Part shown: piece after piece, positions 25,621-35,276 of the stretch
Layout of the letters: each line of letters begins with the position of its first letter
Numbering within the stretch: the first letter of the stretch is position 1
DNA from: Burkholderia sp. Leaf177
GTDB lineage: Bacteria > Pseudomonadota > Gammaproteobacteria > Burkholderiales > Burkholderiaceae
Reading direction: 5' to 3'
DNA length: 64,000 nt
NCBI RefSeq assembly: GCF_001424345.1
Contig: NZ_LMPF01000022.1
Location: 240,122-304,121 of the forward strand
Made by a program: the position numbers and the translations under genes
The notes under the pieces: generated by a model
What the model saw: only the letters and a program-made list of their open reading frames with translations
Database searches by the model: none
What the model was told of the DNA's origin: nothing

Positions 25621-26538
25621 GTGACGCCCAAAAATATCGATCTTAACCTTCTTCGAATCTTTGATGCGGTGATGTCGGAAATGAGCGTGACGCGCGCAGC
25701 GCGGAACTTACATATGTCGCAGCCTGCAGTCAGCAACGCGCTAAACCGACTGCGCTACCTCACGAGTGATGATCTCTTTGTAAAGACACATGGTGTATTT
25801 TCCGCGACTCCACGCGCGAAATTAATGTGGCCGGCAATTCATGAGTCTTTGGCAAAGCTTGATGCGGCTGTAGATCCGGATATATTTGATCCTGCATCAG
25901 CAATCGCGACACTCAAATTTGGAATGTCAGATTTTGTTGCTTCACAAAGCGTCATCCCGTTATATGTAATTTTGGAAAAAACGGCTCCCAACATAAGTAT
26001 TAACCTTTTGCCCCATAACGTGGAGGATATGACGCAGTCGCTCGAGAATGGATATTTGGACATGGCCGCTGGCGTGCATCGAAATATCGAAGACTCTGCG
26101 CTTCGTACTGCTCCGCTCGGGGCCGTCCCGTATGTGTGCGTAATGCGACGTGACCATCCGCTGGCTAAAGCAAGATTCGATCGGGAAGTCTTTTTAAATG
26201 CACGGCATTTAGTTGTCAGCACTTCTGGGCGTCAGGGGTTTATCGATCGACAATTAGAAGAGCAGGGATTCAAGCGCAAGATTGGTTTGATTGTGAATCA
26301 TTTCGCAGTTGCGCCGCATGTACTATTGCAGACCGACCTTATAAGTGTGCTACCTAAGAAAACTGTTGAAACAAGTAATTGTTTTGAACAGTTAGTTATT
26401 GTTCAGATGCCTATAACTATCCGTCCAGGAATTATTCGGCTAGCGTGGCATGCACGTACCGAAAATATTCCGGTCCATCGGTGGATACGAGAGTCTCTGT
26501 TTGCGCTATGTAAAGTGGCGGCGGTGAAAGAAATTTAG
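25621..26538 (+). CDS. LysR-family regulator, NodD/NahR-like group
   Basis: A LysR regulator of about 305 residues. Its N-terminus (KNIDLNLLRIFDAVMSEMSVTRAARNLHMSQPAVSNALNRLR) is typical of the NodD/NahR/PnpR subgroup. Both GTG 25600 and GTG 25621 are in frame; I prefer 25621, which has AGGGGA at proper spacing. Coding here is visibly more AT-rich than in the galactoside operon. It is the nearest regulator to the POPT-type transporter at 27.1 kb, about 550 bases upstream and on the same strand, so it likely controls that module. Confidence 0.88.
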   Translation: MTPKNIDLNLLRIFDAVMSEMSVTRAARNLHMSQPAVSNALNRLRYLTSDDLFVKTHGVFSATPRAKLMWPAIHESLAKLDAAVDPDIFDPASAIATLKFGMSDFVASQSVIPLYVILEKTAPNISINLLPHNVEDMTQSLENGYLDMAAGVHRNIEDSALRTAPLGAVPYVCVMRRDHPLAKARFDREVFLNARHLVVSTSGRQGFIDRQLEEQGFKRKIGLIVNHFAVAPHVLLQTDLISVLPKKTVETSNCFEQLVIVQMPITIRPGIIRLAWHARTENIPVHRWIRESLFALCKVAAVKEI

Positions 26539-27085
26539 AACTGTACCAGACGCAATTCAATGAAAATTATCGGTTGTTCGAATTAAATTAACCGCAACGA
26601 AAAACGTAGTGTTTCCATAACTATACATGATAGCTGGCTTACTGCAATCGAATTAGCTGCAATCATATATTTTGCTTTGAGTGGGCAGTTCAAGCTGTGA
26701 GACTCAAACCTATTACATTGCTCAAATGCGCTGTCGCAATCGGTAACGGCGCGCTCTGATATTGCCAAGCGCCCTCCGTAAGTTATCGGTTGTCGCTACG
26801 ACGACGTTTTAGAAAAACAACGCCCCTGAAGCACGGTCAGGAATTCTAAGTCTACAAACGCCACTGTTAGCCGGCACGCCGCCGATCTTGCGATCCGGTG
26901 TCGAGCTACCCCGCCCAAAATGCGCATCCTCATTCATGAGAGTGATGAGGCACATGTTTTTGCCCTATTAGACGTTATGAGGCGAGGCGGCTAGCATCGT
27001 AGGCAGATGATGTTGCGAAAAAAATGCGGTCATTCCTCGTTGGTTTGCCGCGAATCGACAGATGCCAGATTACAAAGGTAACGGT
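26539..27085. other. intergenic region, about 550 bases
   Basis: The interval holds the leader and promoter of the ABC-HyuAB module. Short frames occur on both strands but none has a recognisable product. No clear operator or hairpin-plus-T-run was found. Confidence 0.45.
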
Positions 27086-28201
27086 ATGCCCCATGACGGA
27101 TCGGTCGCGTTTATCAACGTGACCAAGCGATACGACGGCAGCGACGCGGTGAAGGACGTATCGCTGGACATTGAGTCGGGCGAGTTCTTAACGCTCTTGG
27201 GCCCGAGCGGGTGCGGAAAGACTACGCTGTTGCGGATGCTTGCAGGGTTCGAAAGCATTAGCAGTGGCGAAATCCGGATTGCAGGGAAAACTATGAATGT
27301 CGTGCCGCCCTACAAGCGGCCGATTGGCATGGTCTTTCAGAATTTGGCTTTGTTCCCGCACTTGAGCGTTGCGCAAAATATCGCATTCGGCCTGAAGGTG
27401 CAAAAGGAGAAAGGAGACGCGGTCCGCAAGAAGGTTGATAAGACATTAGAACTTGTCGGCCTTCCTGGGTATGGCGATCGTCGTATTGCTCAATTAAGCG
27501 GTGGACAACAGCAGCGCGTGGCACTGGGTCGTTCTCTCGTCCTTGAGCCATCCGTGTTGTTGCTTGACGAGCCTTTTAGCGCGCTAGATCTCAAACTTCG
27601 ACGTCAGATGCAAGTTGAGTTGAAACAAATTCAGCGCCAGGTCGGCACTACCTTTGTGTTTGTCACCCACGATCAGGAAGAAGCGCTCACGATGTCTGAT
27701 CGTATCGCCGTTATGAAGAATGGCTCGGTCGAGCAAATTGATACGGCTGAGAACATATATGCGCGACCAAAGACTAAGTTCGTCGCCGATTTCGTCGGTG
27801 AGACGAATTTCATGCAAGCCAGTGTGATTGCGCACGCAACAAATTGTCTCCGGGTTTCGCTTGATGATTGCAATGTGGAATTTGACATGCCTTTAGGCGC
27901 ATTTGAGGCGTTCCAAGGGAAGGGCGCATACCCATCTGTCGGAACTCGCCTCGCAGTGTGCGTCCGCCCAGAAGCTATCGTACTTGGAGACAGCGCTAGT
28001 CTTTTGCCTGTTAATTTCGAAGTTGCTGTTACGAACCGCCAATTTACCGGAGCCTCAGCTCGATATGACGCAGCCGCGGGTACACAAAAGTTTATTGCGC
28101 GACTCCCCAGCAGTATGACTCCTATCCGGGTGTCTGACCGTGAACGAATGGGATTTTCGCCAGAAGCGGTGGTTGCGCTTGAAACTGCTGAGAACTGCTA
28201 A
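27086..28201 (+). CDS. POPT-type ABC transporter ATP-binding protein (PotA-like)
   Basis: A 371-residue ATPase of the polyamine/opine/phosphonate transporter group. Walker A (GPSGCGKTT), Q-loop (VFQNLALFPHLSV), signature (LSGGQQQRVALGRS), Walker B (LLLDEPFSALD) and His loop (VTHDQEEALTMSD) are complete, followed by a TOBE domain. The ATG at 27086 has AAAGG at correct spacing; the ATG 24 bases earlier has none. The stop TAA shares its last base with the ATG of the permease gene (TAATG), so the two are translationally coupled. Confidence 0.93.
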   Translation: MPHDGSVAFINVTKRYDGSDAVKDVSLDIESGEFLTLLGPSGCGKTTLLRMLAGFESISSGEIRIAGKTMNVVPPYKRPIGMVFQNLALFPHLSVAQNIAFGLKVQKEKGDAVRKKVDKTLELVGLPGYGDRRIAQLSGGQQQRVALGRSLVLEPSVLLLDEPFSALDLKLRRQMQVELKQIQRQVGTTFVFVTHDQEEALTMSDRIAVMKNGSVEQIDTAENIYARPKTKFVADFVGETNFMQASVIAHATNCLRVSLDDCNVEFDMPLGAFEAFQGKGAYPSVGTRLAVCVRPEAIVLGDSASLLPVNFEVAVTNRQFTGASARYDAAAGTQKFIARLPSSMTPIRVSDRERMGFSPEAVVALETAENC

Positions 28202-29085
28202 TGTCGAATATGATGACTGCTCAGCCACGTGAGGTAGACGTTCCGTACGCACCGCCTCCGACAAATGTCTCTACGATGGTCTACCGCGCGGCCTTGCTGG
28301 CCCCGGTTTGTCTGATCATCGGTTATTTTGTTTTTGGTCTGGTCCACATCTTTTCGCTTACGTTCGCCGACGGCATCAAGGCTTACGCCGATCTATTTAC
28401 TCGCCGCGATTATTTAAATGCTCTCATCAGAACGCATGAGCTTTCCGTCGTATCCACATTTATATGCGGAGTTCTTGGTTATCCTCTTGCATTGTATATA
28501 AATCAATACGAGGGAAATAAGAGCAGATTAATCGTTCTAGTGATCACTCCGTGGTTGGTCAGTATAGTGGTCCGGTCTTATGGATGGGTCGTGATCCTCG
28601 GATCGACCGGCTTGGTGAATAGCCTTTTGATGCAGATGCATCTGATCGAAAGCCCAGTGACGTTAATATTCAATTCAATTGGTATTATTGTAGGGATGGT
28701 GCACGTATTCTTGCCGTTTATGGTGTTGTCTGTTTTAGCAGTGTTGGGGAAGATTGATAGTTCAGTTGTTGAGGCTTCTATGAGCCTTCGAGCTGGACCA
28801 TTAAAAACATTTGCTAAAGTGATTTGGCCGCTTTCGCTGCCGGGCGTACTTTCTGGAGCAATCTTAGTTTATCTAAGCTGCACCGGCGCTGTTGTGACCC
28901 CCCTGCTTCTCGGAGGCATAGGACAAAATACGCTCGGCTCGCAAATCTATGTTGAAATCTTTTCGACTTTTGATTTCGCCAAAGCTTCAACGCTTGCTGT
29001 AGTCCTCGTTATTACGTCCGCAGTCATTGTTCTACCGTTGATAATCGCTGAAAAATTAGTTATACGTCGACAAGCCCAAAGTTGA
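28201..29085 (+). CDS. POPT-type ABC transporter permease (PotB-like)
   Basis: A 294-residue inner-membrane permease with about six spans. It begins with a soluble stretch then AALLAPVCLIIGYFVFGLVHIF; the EAA-type loop is VVEASMSLRAGPLKTFAKVIWPLSLPG. It overlaps the ATPase gene by one base and is followed after 12 bases by the second permease. Base composition is AT-rich compared with the left part of the window, a hint of separate origin. Confidence 0.92.
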   Translation: MSNMMTAQPREVDVPYAPPPTNVSTMVYRAALLAPVCLIIGYFVFGLVHIFSLTFADGIKAYADLFTRRDYLNALIRTHELSVVSTFICGVLGYPLALYINQYEGNKSRLIVLVITPWLVSIVVRSYGWVVILGSTGLVNSLLMQMHLIESPVTLIFNSIGIIVGMVHVFLPFMVLSVLAVLGKIDSSVVEASMSLRAGPLKTFAKVIWPLSLPGVLSGAILVYLSCTGAVVTPLLLGGIGQNTLGSQIYVEIFSTFDFAKASTLAVVLVITSAVIVLPLIIAEKLVIRRQAQS

Positions 29086-29097
29086 TTAGGATCAGAT

Positions 29098-29889
29098 ATG
29101 AAAATTCGGAAACCGTTGCTATCTGGGATCGCTTGGTTAACCATAATCTTCCTCCTTATTCCGGTTGTGGTTGTAGTATTAGCCTCGTTCAGCCCGAACG
29201 CTAACGTACGGATTCCGCTTCAGCCTCTGAGCCTAAATAGTTATCGAGCGGTATTTAGCGATAGCAAATGGGCCGAGGCCCTCGGGGTAAGTCTTTTATT
29301 AGCCACCGTCGGTTCGATAATTTCTTGCGGCGCCGCGACAATGGCGGCTTTGGCGAACAACAGGGTTACCTACACCGGAAAAAACCTTGTAGAAGGGGGA
29401 CTGCTTGCGCCGCTTATTTTTCCGCATGCAGCACTTGCGCTTGCACTCTACAGTATCGCCGACCAACTCAATTTGATCGGAAGTTTTATCGGGGTATTGT
29501 TAGCCCATATTGTATTAACAGTGCCTTTCGCATATCGCCCAATCAACGCAGCCGTATCGAAAAACGACAAGTCGATGCAAGAGGCCGGTATGAGTTTAGG
29601 CGCGCGTCCACAATATGTTTTCTGGAAGCTGACTTTTCCTATGCTTAAGTCGGGCATTATTACCGCGCTCCTGTTTACATTCATTATTTCTTTCGATGAA
29701 GCAACAATAACTTTGTTTCTGAAAGGTCCAGATTTTACAACGCTTCCCGTAGCGATAATGACGGATATTCAGGAGGGAACAGGACTAGCCGTGCCGGCTA
29801 TCTCGGCCATGATGGTCGCTTTCACACTGCTTTTTATCTTCCTTGCAGATAAAACGGTCGGACTCAGTACATTTTCTGAAAAACGATGA
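29098..29889 (+). CDS. POPT-type ABC transporter permease (PotC-like)
   Basis: The partner permease, 263 residues. Membrane segments start with GIAWLTIIFLLIPVVVVVLASF; the EAA loop is MQEAGMSLGARPQYVFWKLTFPMLKSG, and FIISFDEATITLFL is typical of PotC/PotI-like proteins. A ribosome binding site AGGATC precedes the ATG. Order ATPase-permease-permease-receptor is the usual one for this transporter class. Confidence 0.92.
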   Translation: MKIRKPLLSGIAWLTIIFLLIPVVVVVLASFSPNANVRIPLQPLSLNSYRAVFSDSKWAEALGVSLLLATVGSIISCGAATMAALANNRVTYTGKNLVEGGLLAPLIFPHAALALALYSIADQLNLIGSFIGVLLAHIVLTVPFAYRPINAAVSKNDKSMQEAGMSLGARPQYVFWKLTFPMLKSGIITALLFTFIISFDEATITLFLKGPDFTTLPVAIMTDIQEGTGLAVPAISAMMVAFTLLFIFLADKTVGLSTFSEKR

Positions 29890-29970
29890 ACAAGCGCTAA
29901 TTTCGGCGCTGGGACTACCGAGCCTGGTTGTAGGCTAATTTTTAAGCACTAACTACGCGGGAATGAAGAT

Positions 29971-31032
29971 ATGAATCGCAGAGAAAGCATCCTCGCCCTT
30001 GCGGCAATTACTGCCGGAGCTGGCGTCGGTCCTGGCCTAACAGTTGCGCGCGCAGCTGACAAGCCGTCGCTGCGCTTTTGCAGTGACTCGTCCGCTGTCT
30101 CGAAGGATTGGAAGGAGGCTTATGCTGACGATTTCACCAAAGAACAAGGTACGCCGATTCTTTTTGTGGATGTCCCGAACTCAGCTGCCGCCGTGATCGG
30201 TGCAAAAGGGCGGGGCACCTATGACCTAGCGTATTTAACCTATATCTCTGCGATCATGCTTTCGGACATGGACGCGCTTGAACCTTTGGACGAAAAGCAG
30301 TTTCCGAAGCTCAAAAATATTCCCGAGCGGTACAGACTCAAAGATAAGGCGGGCAATCTGATTGCTATTGGCGCTTATCAAGCCTGGTACGGGATCGCGT
30401 ATAACCACTCTGTAGTAAGTCCAAGTGAGGTCGACTCATGGAAGAAACTTGCAGAGTCGAAGTGGAAAGGTAAGCTTGCACTTAACCGACCGCTGTGGAC
30501 TGCGGCTTATGACTTGACGATTCTTTCGCACGCAACCGGCGGTACTGACGCAAATGTCCAGTCTGCCATCCCGCTCTTTACCTCAATCGCAAAAAATGCT
30601 GTTACGTCATATTCTTCTAACAGCCAAATGGCGCAACTTTTAGAACGTAAGGAGATTGTTGCCGGCCCATACTATTCGCATCGGATCATGACGCTCCAGC
30701 GCGAAGGAAATGTCGACTTGGCGATAAGCGTTCCTAAAGAAGGCGCCTTATCTTTGCCTTATTGTATTGGCATACCGAAAGGTAGCAAAAATAGAGAAGC
30801 TGCTATGGATTTCCTTCGCTACATGATGGAGGAAGGTCCGATTCGCCGTATATCGAAACTCGAATCTGTTATCACAATGGATCAAACATTATCGTTCACC
30901 GCGGAACAAGAACAAAAGATCGGGATGAAGTTAGAAGACCTCAGTGCCAGGATCTATGCTCCGGACTGGCGGGTTATCTATCAGCAGTGGAAAGATCGCA
31001 CCTCAACTTGCGAACGAATTTTTGCTAGCTGA
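29971..31032 (+). CDS. extracellular solute-binding protein, spermidine/putrescine-like
   Basis: A 353-residue periplasmic receptor. The N-terminus (MNRRESILALAAITAGAG) has a twin arginine followed by a weakly hydrophobic stretch, so export may be by Tat; cleavage is likely after ARA. The mature domain fits the PotD/PotF-like family-1 fold (AYADDFTKEQGTPILFVDVPNS, YGIAYNHSVV). It is the last gene of the transporter; HyuA begins 93 bases later. The ligand is inferred to be the substrate or precursor for HyuAB, but the sequence does not reveal it. Confidence 0.88.
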   Translation: MNRRESILALAAITAGAGVGPGLTVARAADKPSLRFCSDSSAVSKDWKEAYADDFTKEQGTPILFVDVPNSAAAVIGAKGRGTYDLAYLTYISAIMLSDMDALEPLDEKQFPKLKNIPERYRLKDKAGNLIAIGAYQAWYGIAYNHSVVSPSEVDSWKKLAESKWKGKLALNRPLWTAAYDLTILSHATGGTDANVQSAIPLFTSIAKNAVTSYSSNSQMAQLLERKEIVAGPYYSHRIMTLQREGNVDLAISVPKEGALSLPYCIGIPKGSKNREAAMDFLRYMMEEGPIRRISKLESVITMDQTLSFTAEQEQKIGMKLEDLSARIYAPDWRVIYQQWKDRTSTCERIFAS

Positions 31033-31125
31033 ATGATAAGAAAAAACCTTTGTTTGCACCAGTTTGGTACTTAGGATACCTAATGTACAACGTAACGGTA
31101 TTCCAAAAAATCAATTGGATTTGAA

Positions 31126-33198
31126 ATGATCAAGCTAAGCAACGACTCATCCGAAAAATATCGAATTGGCTTTGATGTTGGTGGAACGTTCACCGATTTC
31201 ACTCTCTTGCGCGAACGAGATGGTACGTTGAACTACTTCAAGGTTCCGTCAACGCCACACGATCCCTCGATAGCTATCGCAGAAGGCATTGCCCACTTGA
31301 TAGACGCGCATAGCATCGTGCCTCGCAACGTCACTCATGTCGGCCACGGAACGACTGTTGCAACCAACATGGTCATCGAACGCAGAGGGGAAAGAACTGC
31401 GTTACTCACAACGCGCGGTTTTCGAGATGTGCTTGAAATTGGGCGCCAGAGCCGGCCGTCCTTGTACAACTATGATGTCCAAAAGCCGATTCCTCTGGCA
31501 GCGCGAGAGTTGCGGTTCGAAATCGATGAGCGTATCAACGCGGCCGGGGAGGTACTTCGCCCCGTCGATACAGAGTCTGTTATCAGAGCTATTACGGAGA
31601 TGAAACGGACGGGAGTTGGAGCTATAGCAATCTGTTTCCTCCACAGCTACCGAAATGCTAGTCATGAGCGTGCAGTAGCGGAGATGGTTCGTGCCGAGTT
31701 GCCTGACGCTTACGTATGCATTTCCTCTGAGATTCTCCCTGAATTTCGCGAGTATGAGCGCATGTCGACCACGGCGCTTAATGCGTATGTTGGGCCGCGG
31801 ATGTCAACGTATATGCAGAAGCTCCAGGGATCGGTCGAAAGGATGGGTATCAATGTCGAGCCTCAAACTGTTCATTCTAACGGGGGCCTAATGTCACCGG
31901 CTGCAGTCTGCGTTGCCCCTGTCCGGACGTGCCTCTCGGGACCCGCCGCCGGCGTCGTAGGAGCTGTCGAACTTGGCCGTGTGGCAGGTTTTCCCAACTT
32001 GATCACCTTCGATGTAGGTGGAACAAGCACAGACGTCTCACTGATTGCTGAGTCGGCGCTCCTATACACGCAGGGTCGCACGGTGGCCGATCACCCAGTG
32101 AAAACACAGATGATCGACATCCATGTGATCGGAGCCGGTGGGGGCAGCATCGCGCGGGTCGATGAGGGAGGGGCCCTGAAAGTCGGCCCTCAAAGTGCAG
32201 GTGCGTTTCCGGGACCTGTTGCTTATGGTAGAGGTGGCGAGCTTGCCACCTTGACGGATGCGCACGTCGCATTGGGTCGGCTGGATCCTGTTTCCTTATT
32301 AGATGGAAGGATGAAAATATACTCGCAAGAGGCTCGTAAGGTGATCCAGCATCAGATCGCTGAGCCGCTCGGGCTGACTGTAGAGGAAGCTGCTTATGGA
32401 ATGCTAAAAATTGCGAACGCAAACATGGCTCGGGCGGTACGTTCCGTGTCAATGGAAAAGGGCTATAACGTTCGGGATTTCGCGCTGTGTTCGTTTGGAG
32501 GCGCAGGGGGCTTGCATGCTTCCGAACTTGCCCGCGACTGCGGGTTGCGGAAAGTACTGATTCCGCAGGAGCCGGGAACGATGTGCGCGAGAGGTATTCT
32601 CTTGTCAGATATCTCGATGGACTTTGTGAAAACGCTGCTTGCCCGGGGGGACGAAGACGGTTGGGAAGCGTTGTCTAATGCGTTAGCAGAACTCCTTAAG
32701 AACGCTAGTCAATGGCTTGAGCACGAAGGGATCGAGCTTTCAGCGCGTAGGATACTTCGCCAGGTCGAAGCACGCTATCTCGGCCAAAACTTTGAAATCG
32801 CGATTGATTTTGAAGACCGAGACCTGCCTACTCTGCGAGACTTCCTAGGGCAGTTTAGCGCAGCGCATATCCGAGAGTACGGGTACGACGCCGATGCGGG
32901 CGTGGTTGAGCTGGTGAATTGTCGGGTACGTGCAGTGGGCGCTGTCTCCCGAGCGCCCTGGAAACGGGTCGACAGTAGTAACTCTTTAGAAGCTGCGAAG
33001 AAATCAGAACGCCCGGTGTTTTTTGAGGAAACAGGGTGGTCCGACACGCCTGTTTATCACCGGCCGCTTTTGCCGATCAACTTACCTTTTGATGGCCCCG
33101 CGATTATTGATGAGATGAGTTCGACTGTCGTCATCCTCCCGAGACAGACGGTCGAAGTTGATGATTTTGGCAACCTTATTGTGAGCGTGAGTATCTAG
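31126..33198 (+). CDS. hydantoinase/oxoprolinase subunit A (HyuA family)
   Basis: A 690-residue HyuA-type subunit of an ATP-dependent amidohydrolase or carboxylase of the hydantoinase/5-oxoprolinase/acetone carboxylase superfamily. The N-terminal actin-like domain starts RIGFDVGGTFTDFTLL and has HGTTVATNMVIERRG. The central hydantoinase A domain has ITFDVGGTSTDVSLI and GAGGGSIARVD. A C-terminal domain follows. Length matches the family. The HyuB gene follows after 3 bases, so the two form one enzyme. Substrates in this family range over hydantoins, oxoproline, N-methylhydantoin and ketones; neighbours (POPT transporter, porin, 2-hydroxyacid dehydrogenase) do not settle it. Confidence 0.92.
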   Translation: MIKLSNDSSEKYRIGFDVGGTFTDFTLLRERDGTLNYFKVPSTPHDPSIAIAEGIAHLIDAHSIVPRNVTHVGHGTTVATNMVIERRGERTALLTTRGFRDVLEIGRQSRPSLYNYDVQKPIPLAARELRFEIDERINAAGEVLRPVDTESVIRAITEMKRTGVGAIAICFLHSYRNASHERAVAEMVRAELPDAYVCISSEILPEFREYERMSTTALNAYVGPRMSTYMQKLQGSVERMGINVEPQTVHSNGGLMSPAAVCVAPVRTCLSGPAAGVVGAVELGRVAGFPNLITFDVGGTSTDVSLIAESALLYTQGRTVADHPVKTQMIDIHVIGAGGGSIARVDEGGALKVGPQSAGAFPGPVAYGRGGELATLTDAHVALGRLDPVSLLDGRMKIYSQEARKVIQHQIAEPLGLTVEEAAYGMLKIANANMARAVRSVSMEKGYNVRDFALCSFGGAGGLHASELARDCGLRKVLIPQEPGTMCARGILLSDISMDFVKTLLARGDEDGWEALSNALAELLKNASQWLEHEGIELSARRILRQVEARYLGQNFEIAIDFEDRDLPTLRDFLGQFSAAHIREYGYDADAGVVELVNCRVRAVGAVSRAPWKRVDSSNSLEAAKKSERPVFFEETGWSDTPVYHRPLLPINLPFDGPAIIDEMSSTVVILPRQTVEVDDFGNLIVSVSI

Positions 33199-33201
33199 AT
33201 C

Positions 33202-34953
33202 ATGAAAAGAAAAGCAGAGCAGGCATCAGCCAGAGAATTTGATCCGATCGCAATGGAGGTATTCAGCAATCGTTTGATGAGTATCACCGAGGAAATGGGT
33301 AATACGCTGATTCGATCGTCATTCTCCAGCAATATCAAAGAACGCAAAGACTGCTCGGTTGCGCTATTCGACCGTATGGGGAGGCTTGTTGTTCAAGCCG
33401 CACATATTCCGATTCACTTAGGATCTCTTTCTGGGGCGGTCGCATCGGTCATTGATAAGTATTCGGTAGGTATGCTAAAAGAAGGAGATGCCTTCGTCTC
33501 AAACGATGCGTATCTTGCTGGCGGTAGCCACGCGCCTGATATTACTGTCGTAACACCGATATTTTGGTCTGGACAGGTAGAGTTCTTTGCTGCAAATATC
33601 GGCCACCATAGTGATGTAGGCGGGGCAGTCCCGGGATCAACTGGATCAAACCTAAAAACTGTTTGGGAGGAAGGCCTTCGTATTCCGACAACCAGGATCG
33701 GGATAAATTATTGCCCAGATTCCGATATCATCGAATTGATTGCCCACAATTCTCGTGAACCGGAAACTCGCGTTCATGATCTCAATGCTCAGATCGCGAC
33801 CAATACACGAGGTGAGAAGCTCGTTCATGAGCTGATCGGAGCGTCTGGTCTCGAAGCAGTGAAGGGTTCAATAGACGACATCATCGCCTACACCGAGCGC
33901 CGACTGCGCGCACAGCTGCGCAAGCTGTCTGGAACCAATTCGTTTGTTACCTATATGGACGACGACGGTTTAGGAGGTGATCCAGTTGCGATCAAAGCCA
34001 CGGTAACCCTTGAAGGTGATCAAATCCTTGTTGACTTTGACGGGTCGGGTCCGCAGGCGCGCGGCGCCTTCAATGTCCCACGCAACGCGCTATTGGCCAG
34101 CGTGTATTTCGCAATCAAGGCAATGATTGATCCCGAGCTGCTTCCTAATAGCGGGATGTTCGCTCCAGTGACCGTCACCGCGCCAGCGGGATCCATCCTA
34201 AATCCTGATTTCCCAGCATCTGTTGGCGCGCGAGCAACCACATGCCAGAAAGTCGCCGGAAGTGTAATTGGCGCGCTCTGCGGATTGCTTCCGGACCGAA
34301 ATCGGATGGCATCGAGTAACGACGTTATGCCAGGAGTGGTCTTTTCTGGTCCGTCTCGTGTGCAAGGCAAGGGAACATTTGTTTATCTCGAAGTGATTGG
34401 CGGTGGCGCAGGTGCGCGCGTTTCTGCAGACGGAATGGATGGGATCCAAGTTCACTGCACCAACTCATCCAATATGCCCGCTGAGGCTTTAGAGATCGAA
34501 TATCCCCTGATTGTGGAGGAGTACGCGCTTGTTCAGGACAGCGGGGGTGCAGGCAAGCATCGCGGCGGGATGGGAATAGCGCGCCAGATCCGAGCGGCGG
34601 GCGAATCTCTCATATGCTCGGTGCGTTGCGACGGCGCTCTCTTCGGCCCGGCGGGAAGCGATGCGGGCTTACCCGGGCGCCCAGCCCACGCATATCGAAA
34701 TTTCGGGCAACAAAATCAAAAAGATATTGCAGCGAAAACTGTAGGTATGACATTGATGCCGGGTGATTCTATCCGGCTCGAAACGCCGGGAGCAGGCGGC
34801 CTCGGTGCGCCCTCGGAACGTTCGATCAGCATGCTGGCCGCAGACCTTAGGGGCGGAAAAGCTTCACGAGAGCGGGCCGTAACTGACTACGGGATCGAGC
34901 TTGTTTCAGCAGCAGACTCCTTCAATGAGGCTTATTGGAAAACCAGAGGCTAG
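33202..34953 (+). CDS. hydantoinase/oxoprolinase subunit B (HyuB family)
   Basis: The 583-residue partner of HyuA. It starts with FDPIAMEVFSNRLMSITEEMG and NTLIRSSFSSNIKERKDCSVALFD, the family hallmark; later come GGSHAPDITVVTPIF, DFDGSGPQARGAFNVP and the glycine-rich tail DSGGAGKHRGGMG. It is complete. It lies 3 bases behind HyuA. A second, distinct HyuB gene lies at the right end of the window, next to different genes. Confidence 0.92.
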   Translation: MKRKAEQASAREFDPIAMEVFSNRLMSITEEMGNTLIRSSFSSNIKERKDCSVALFDRMGRLVVQAAHIPIHLGSLSGAVASVIDKYSVGMLKEGDAFVSNDAYLAGGSHAPDITVVTPIFWSGQVEFFAANIGHHSDVGGAVPGSTGSNLKTVWEEGLRIPTTRIGINYCPDSDIIELIAHNSREPETRVHDLNAQIATNTRGEKLVHELIGASGLEAVKGSIDDIIAYTERRLRAQLRKLSGTNSFVTYMDDDGLGGDPVAIKATVTLEGDQILVDFDGSGPQARGAFNVPRNALLASVYFAIKAMIDPELLPNSGMFAPVTVTAPAGSILNPDFPASVGARATTCQKVAGSVIGALCGLLPDRNRMASSNDVMPGVVFSGPSRVQGKGTFVYLEVIGGGAGARVSADGMDGIQVHCTNSSNMPAEALEIEYPLIVEEYALVQDSGGAGKHRGGMGIARQIRAAGESLICSVRCDGALFGPAGSDAGLPGRPAHAYRNFGQQNQKDIAAKTVGMTLMPGDSIRLETPGAGGLGAPSERSISMLAADLRGGKASRERAVTDYGIELVSAADSFNEAYWKTRG

Positions 34954-35276
34954 TTTGACGCGACCGATCGTTTGGAAGTGGCTAGCCAAGCTCTAGAAAA
35001 GGCAGGCATGGTCGTCAACTGTCGCACCACCCTCGGACAGTAGCAAGCATGACGACCTTGACTTCAATGTAGCAAATGGCCTATCCAACTCAACGGCAGA
35101 GCTGTGGAGTATTAGCCAGATTGCAAAACGCTGTATTAGAGGCGCTGATACCTGAGAGATACGACATGGCCTGGACGCAATTGTCGATCAAATAATAAAT
35201 CCATACGATTCGGGGTTCTCCGGACCCGAATCGATCCCGTACAAAAATTTCTGCTTAAAATGAATAGGAGTACAGA
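34954..35276. other. intergenic region with a possible gene scrap; porin leader
   Basis: Just after the HyuB stop, one frame reads ASQALEKAGMVVNCRTT, reminiscent of the C-terminal domain of serine hydroxymethyltransferase, but it has early stops and is too short to call. The rest is the leader of the porin gene, ending with AGGAG before its ATG. No terminator is evident. Confidence 0.35.
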
